From positions 1 through 8,179 of the forward strand of contig JBBRLA010000380.1 of the NCBI GenBank assembly GCA_038231615.1: DNA of 8,179 nucleotides, read 5' to 3'. The position numbers were made by a program, and so were the translations under genes. The notes below the pieces were generated by a model that ran no database searches, was not told where the DNA came from, and saw only the letters and a list, made by a program, of their open reading frames with translations. Of this stretch, positions 6,892-8,179 are shown in pieces; within the stretch, counting starts at the first letter, position 1, and each line of letters opens with the position of its first letter. The DNA comes from JBBRLA01 sp038231615 (GTDB lineage Bacteria > Myxococcota_A > Polyangia > Palsa-1104 > JAEUJZ01).

Positions 6892-7038
6892 CCCTGCCGA
6901 CGCGGTAACACGCCCACGCACAGCGCATTTACGCCCGCGCAGCCCGCCGCCACGCCCACGCACGGCGCATCCACGGCCTCCCACAGCCCTTCCACGCCCG
7001 CGCACAGCACATTTACGCCTTCGGATTGCTCCCTCGTG
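6892..7038. repeat. Degenerate 21-bp tandem repeat array
   Basis: Five clear units of 21 bases fill 6913-7017, each ending in CCACG or TTACG on the plus strand. Diverged units can be fitted on both sides (6892-6912 and 7018-7038). Units 6913-6933 and 6997-7017 are nearly alike (CGCACAGC followed by ACATTTACG-like ends). Because 21 is a multiple of three, several frames stay open. The minus-strand frame reads as repeats of the type RKCAVRG, but it has no start signal or recognisable domain and is judged non-coding. The array begins 52 bases after the lipoprotein stop. Confidence 0.7.
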
Positions 7039-7104
7039 CATCAATGTTGCTAATCGCAGGCCGCAGGCTTCTCTCCCGAGGCCCCAGGTGGCATATCCCA
7101 GCCT

Positions 7105-7320
7105 TCAGCCTGCTTTTCGGAGGACCCCAGTTGCTCCGCCAAGCCCTTCCGCGATGTGGATGAGCGTCTTGCTGGGAACACACCCAGCATAGAGGCAATC
7201 CCCACCCAAGCGCTCTTTGTCCACCAGCGCCACCTTCGCGCCCAACTTTTGCGCCAGCCGCACCGCCACCAGACCGCCCGAGCCACCGCCGAGCACCACC
7301 ACATCATAGTCATAACGCAT
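7105..7320 (-). pseudogene. Truncated FAD-dependent pyridine nucleotide-disulfide oxidoreductase (dihydrolipoamide dehydrogenase / mercuric reductase family), N-terminal remnant
   Basis: Seventy-one codons encode the first part of the family fold: DYDVVVLGGGSGG with the FAD dinucleotide-binding GxGxxG (G11, G13, G16), an acidic end to strand 2 (ALVD), and the redox-active disulfide GGDCLYAGCVPSK (C42 and C47). The frame then stops at TGA after LRKAG. Full family members have about 450 residues or more, including NAD-binding and dimerisation domains; neither is present in any frame downstream, where the repeat array begins. The other two frames continue only 20-30 codons without family motifs. 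The ATG overlaps the end of the membrane ORF upstream by 11 bases, a layout expected of a former operon. The retained part is well conserved, so truncation may be recent. Confidence 0.85.
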
Positions 7321-7525
7321 AGTATTGTACCTGCTTTTCAAGATGTTGTCGCCGGTTTTGCCAGACCAGGAGCGCGCTCATGATAGGCGCGAAGACCGCC
7401 GTAAGGAAGCCTCCCACAGCGGCGCTGCCGATGATGGTGGCAAGCCAGGCTGGCGAGCTATGGCGCGCGCTTGCCACAGCGGGCGTGACATTGGCGTACC
7501 AATTGCGCGTGATTGGTTGGAGCAT
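7310..7525 (-). CDS. Small probable membrane protein overlapping the oxidoreductase remnant
   Basis: A 71-residue frame beginning MLQPITRNWYANVTP, followed by one long hydrophobic stretch (about residues 27-55, AWLATIIGSAAVGGFLTAVF and onward) and a basic tail NRRQHLEKQ. This suggests one membrane segment or a tight hairpin with a cytoplasmic C-terminus. The open frame extends upstream to 7723, but the additional 66 codons do not look protein-like, so the internal ATG was preferred. No ribosome-binding site is evident. The last codons overlap the ATG of the oxidoreductase remnant (ATGCGTTATGA), which argues for a real coupled gene pair. I do not recognise the family. It may itself be a decayed or truncated gene. 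Confidence 0.4.
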   Translation of the reverse strand: MLQPITRNWYANVTPAVASARHSSPAWLATIIGSAAVGGFLTAVFAPIMSALLVWQNRRQHLEKQVQYYAL

Positions 7526-7867
7526 GCGATAGAAGATGAATGGCGAGTGTAGGTGAATCGAGGGCTGGTTTCGAGCCTCCGAGGGCCAGGACGGGAATGC
7601 GTTGATCGCTACCGCAGTCCCGCCTACCTGATCGCACCTACGTAAATCCGAAAGAAAAACTACGAAAAGCGGCCTGCAACACCCCACCCGGGCACACCGC
7701 CCCGAATCGCCGCCGACTTGCATCTTGCATCAGCGGACCCCCCTTGCTGTAGTCCTCCATCGTCCCATGCTGATTCGAGGCCGGCACCATCGGAGTCTGA
7801 TGGAGGGCCTGCCGCCAAAACCGGCCATCTGCATCATGACTTAATATGGTTTACATATTCTGATCGA
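7526..7867. other. Gene-less stretch of lower GC content
   Basis: No frame here has recognisable protein motifs or a supported start. The stretch is more AT-rich than the coding region (for example AAAGAAAAACTACGAAAAG near 7651-7669 and TTAATATGGTTTACATATT near 7842-7860). A short inverted pair, CCATC at 7787-7791 and GATGG at 7799-7803, is too small to interpret. I see no tRNA or other RNA gene. Confidence 0.5.
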
Positions 7868-7945
7868 TGGCTGGATTTGCCGAATCGAATGGCTGGAGTT
7901 CAAATCACCTGGCTGGTTTTGAAATCAAGTGGCCGGATCCGGCCA
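7868..7945. repeat. Cluster of 20-22-bp TGGCTGG repeats, possible insertion-sequence end
   Basis: TGGCTGG starts at 7868, 7890 and 7910, and TGGCCGG at 7930, giving spacings of 22, 20 and 20 bases. The second and third units share an AAATCA-type tail. The last copy forms a perfect 16-base palindrome, TGGCCGGATCCGGCCA (7930-7945). Several closely spaced copies of a roughly 20-bp motif containing TGGC and AAATC resemble the multiple terminal repeats of IS21-family elements, as I remember them. No transposase gene is present in the window, so this would be a remnant or an element edge. Confidence 0.45.
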
Positions 7946-7960
7946 GCACCCCCTTGCGTC

Positions 7961-8170
7961 ATGCAGCGAGGCCCTTGCGCCGGGCAGTGAGGCTCTTGCG
8001 CCATGCAGCGAGGCCCTTGCGCCATGCAGTGAGGCCCTTGCGCCATGCAGCGAGGCCCTTGTGCCATGCAGTGAGGCCCTTGCGCCATGCAGTGAGGCCC
8101 TTGCGCCATGCAGTGAGGCCCTTGCGCCATGCAGTGAGGCCCTTGCGCCATGCAGTGAAGTTCTGCCGCC
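7961..8170. repeat. 21-bp tandem repeat array, ten units
   Basis: Ten contiguous 21-base units match ATGCAGYGAGGCCCTTGCGCC. Units 1-9 differ at few positions. Y is C, T, C, T, C in units 1-5 and T from unit 6 on. Unit 2 begins GGGCAG and has CTCTT, unit 5 ends GTGCC, and unit 10 is diverged (TGAAGTTCTGCCGCC). A diverged half-unit precedes the array at about 7941-7960, and the array may continue past the right edge. There are no spacers, so it is not CRISPR. Minus-strand frames read as MAQGPHC or HGARASL heptads with no start signal or known domain; these are judged to be by-products of a 21-base period. Confidence 0.92.
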
Positions 8171-8179
8171 AGGCAAAGC

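Noticed and set aside
7961..8170. CRISPR array
   Set aside because: Units are contiguous 21-mers with no spacers between them and no cas genes nearby.
7900..8176. Protein-coding heptad repeat genes (MAQGPHC or HGARASL frames)
   Set aside because: A 21-base period keeps several frames on both strands open automatically. No ribosome-binding site, domain or signal supports any of them, though extension beyond the right edge could change this.

Overview
The window is GC-rich with strong third-position G/C bias. The best taxonomic hint is a surface lipoprotein built from PPDL/PPDM repeats followed by a cysteine-rich tail, a style I associate with Myxococcota (former Deltaproteobacteria). The lipoprotein propeller-cytochrome fusion fits that guess. 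This is an inference from protein style, not from a marker-gene placement.

Layout. (1) 1-912, minus strand: the N-terminal 304 residues of a class II nucleotidyltransferase of the CCA-adding / poly(A) polymerase family, running off the left edge. (2) 1141-2958, plus strand: a lipoprotein with a beta-propeller-like middle and a di-heme cytochrome c peroxidase/MauG-type C-terminus, divergent from gene 1. (3) 3154-5951, plus strand: a two-gene operon sharing GTGA, made of a protein with two probable winged-helix domains and a 671-residue P-loop ATPase with an unrecognised C-terminal domain. This is the least explained coding part of the window. (4) 6048-6839, plus strand: the repeat-rich lipoprotein. 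(5) 6840-8179: a stretch with no intact large gene. It holds two 21-bp tandem repeat arrays, a minus-strand remnant of an FAD disulfide oxidoreductase overlapped by a small membrane ORF, and a cluster of 20-22-bp repeats ending in a 16-bp palindrome that may be the end of a lost mobile element.

How the genes relate. The nucleotidyltransferase is housekeeping (tRNA 3' ends or RNA tailing). The two lipoproteins look like independent envelope genes. Only the winged-helix/ATPase pair is clearly co-translated and likely to work together; its role cannot be read from the sequence, and a DNA-directed ATPase complex is the most natural guess. The last 1.3 kb looks like decaying, repeat-accumulating DNA rather than a functioning gene cluster.
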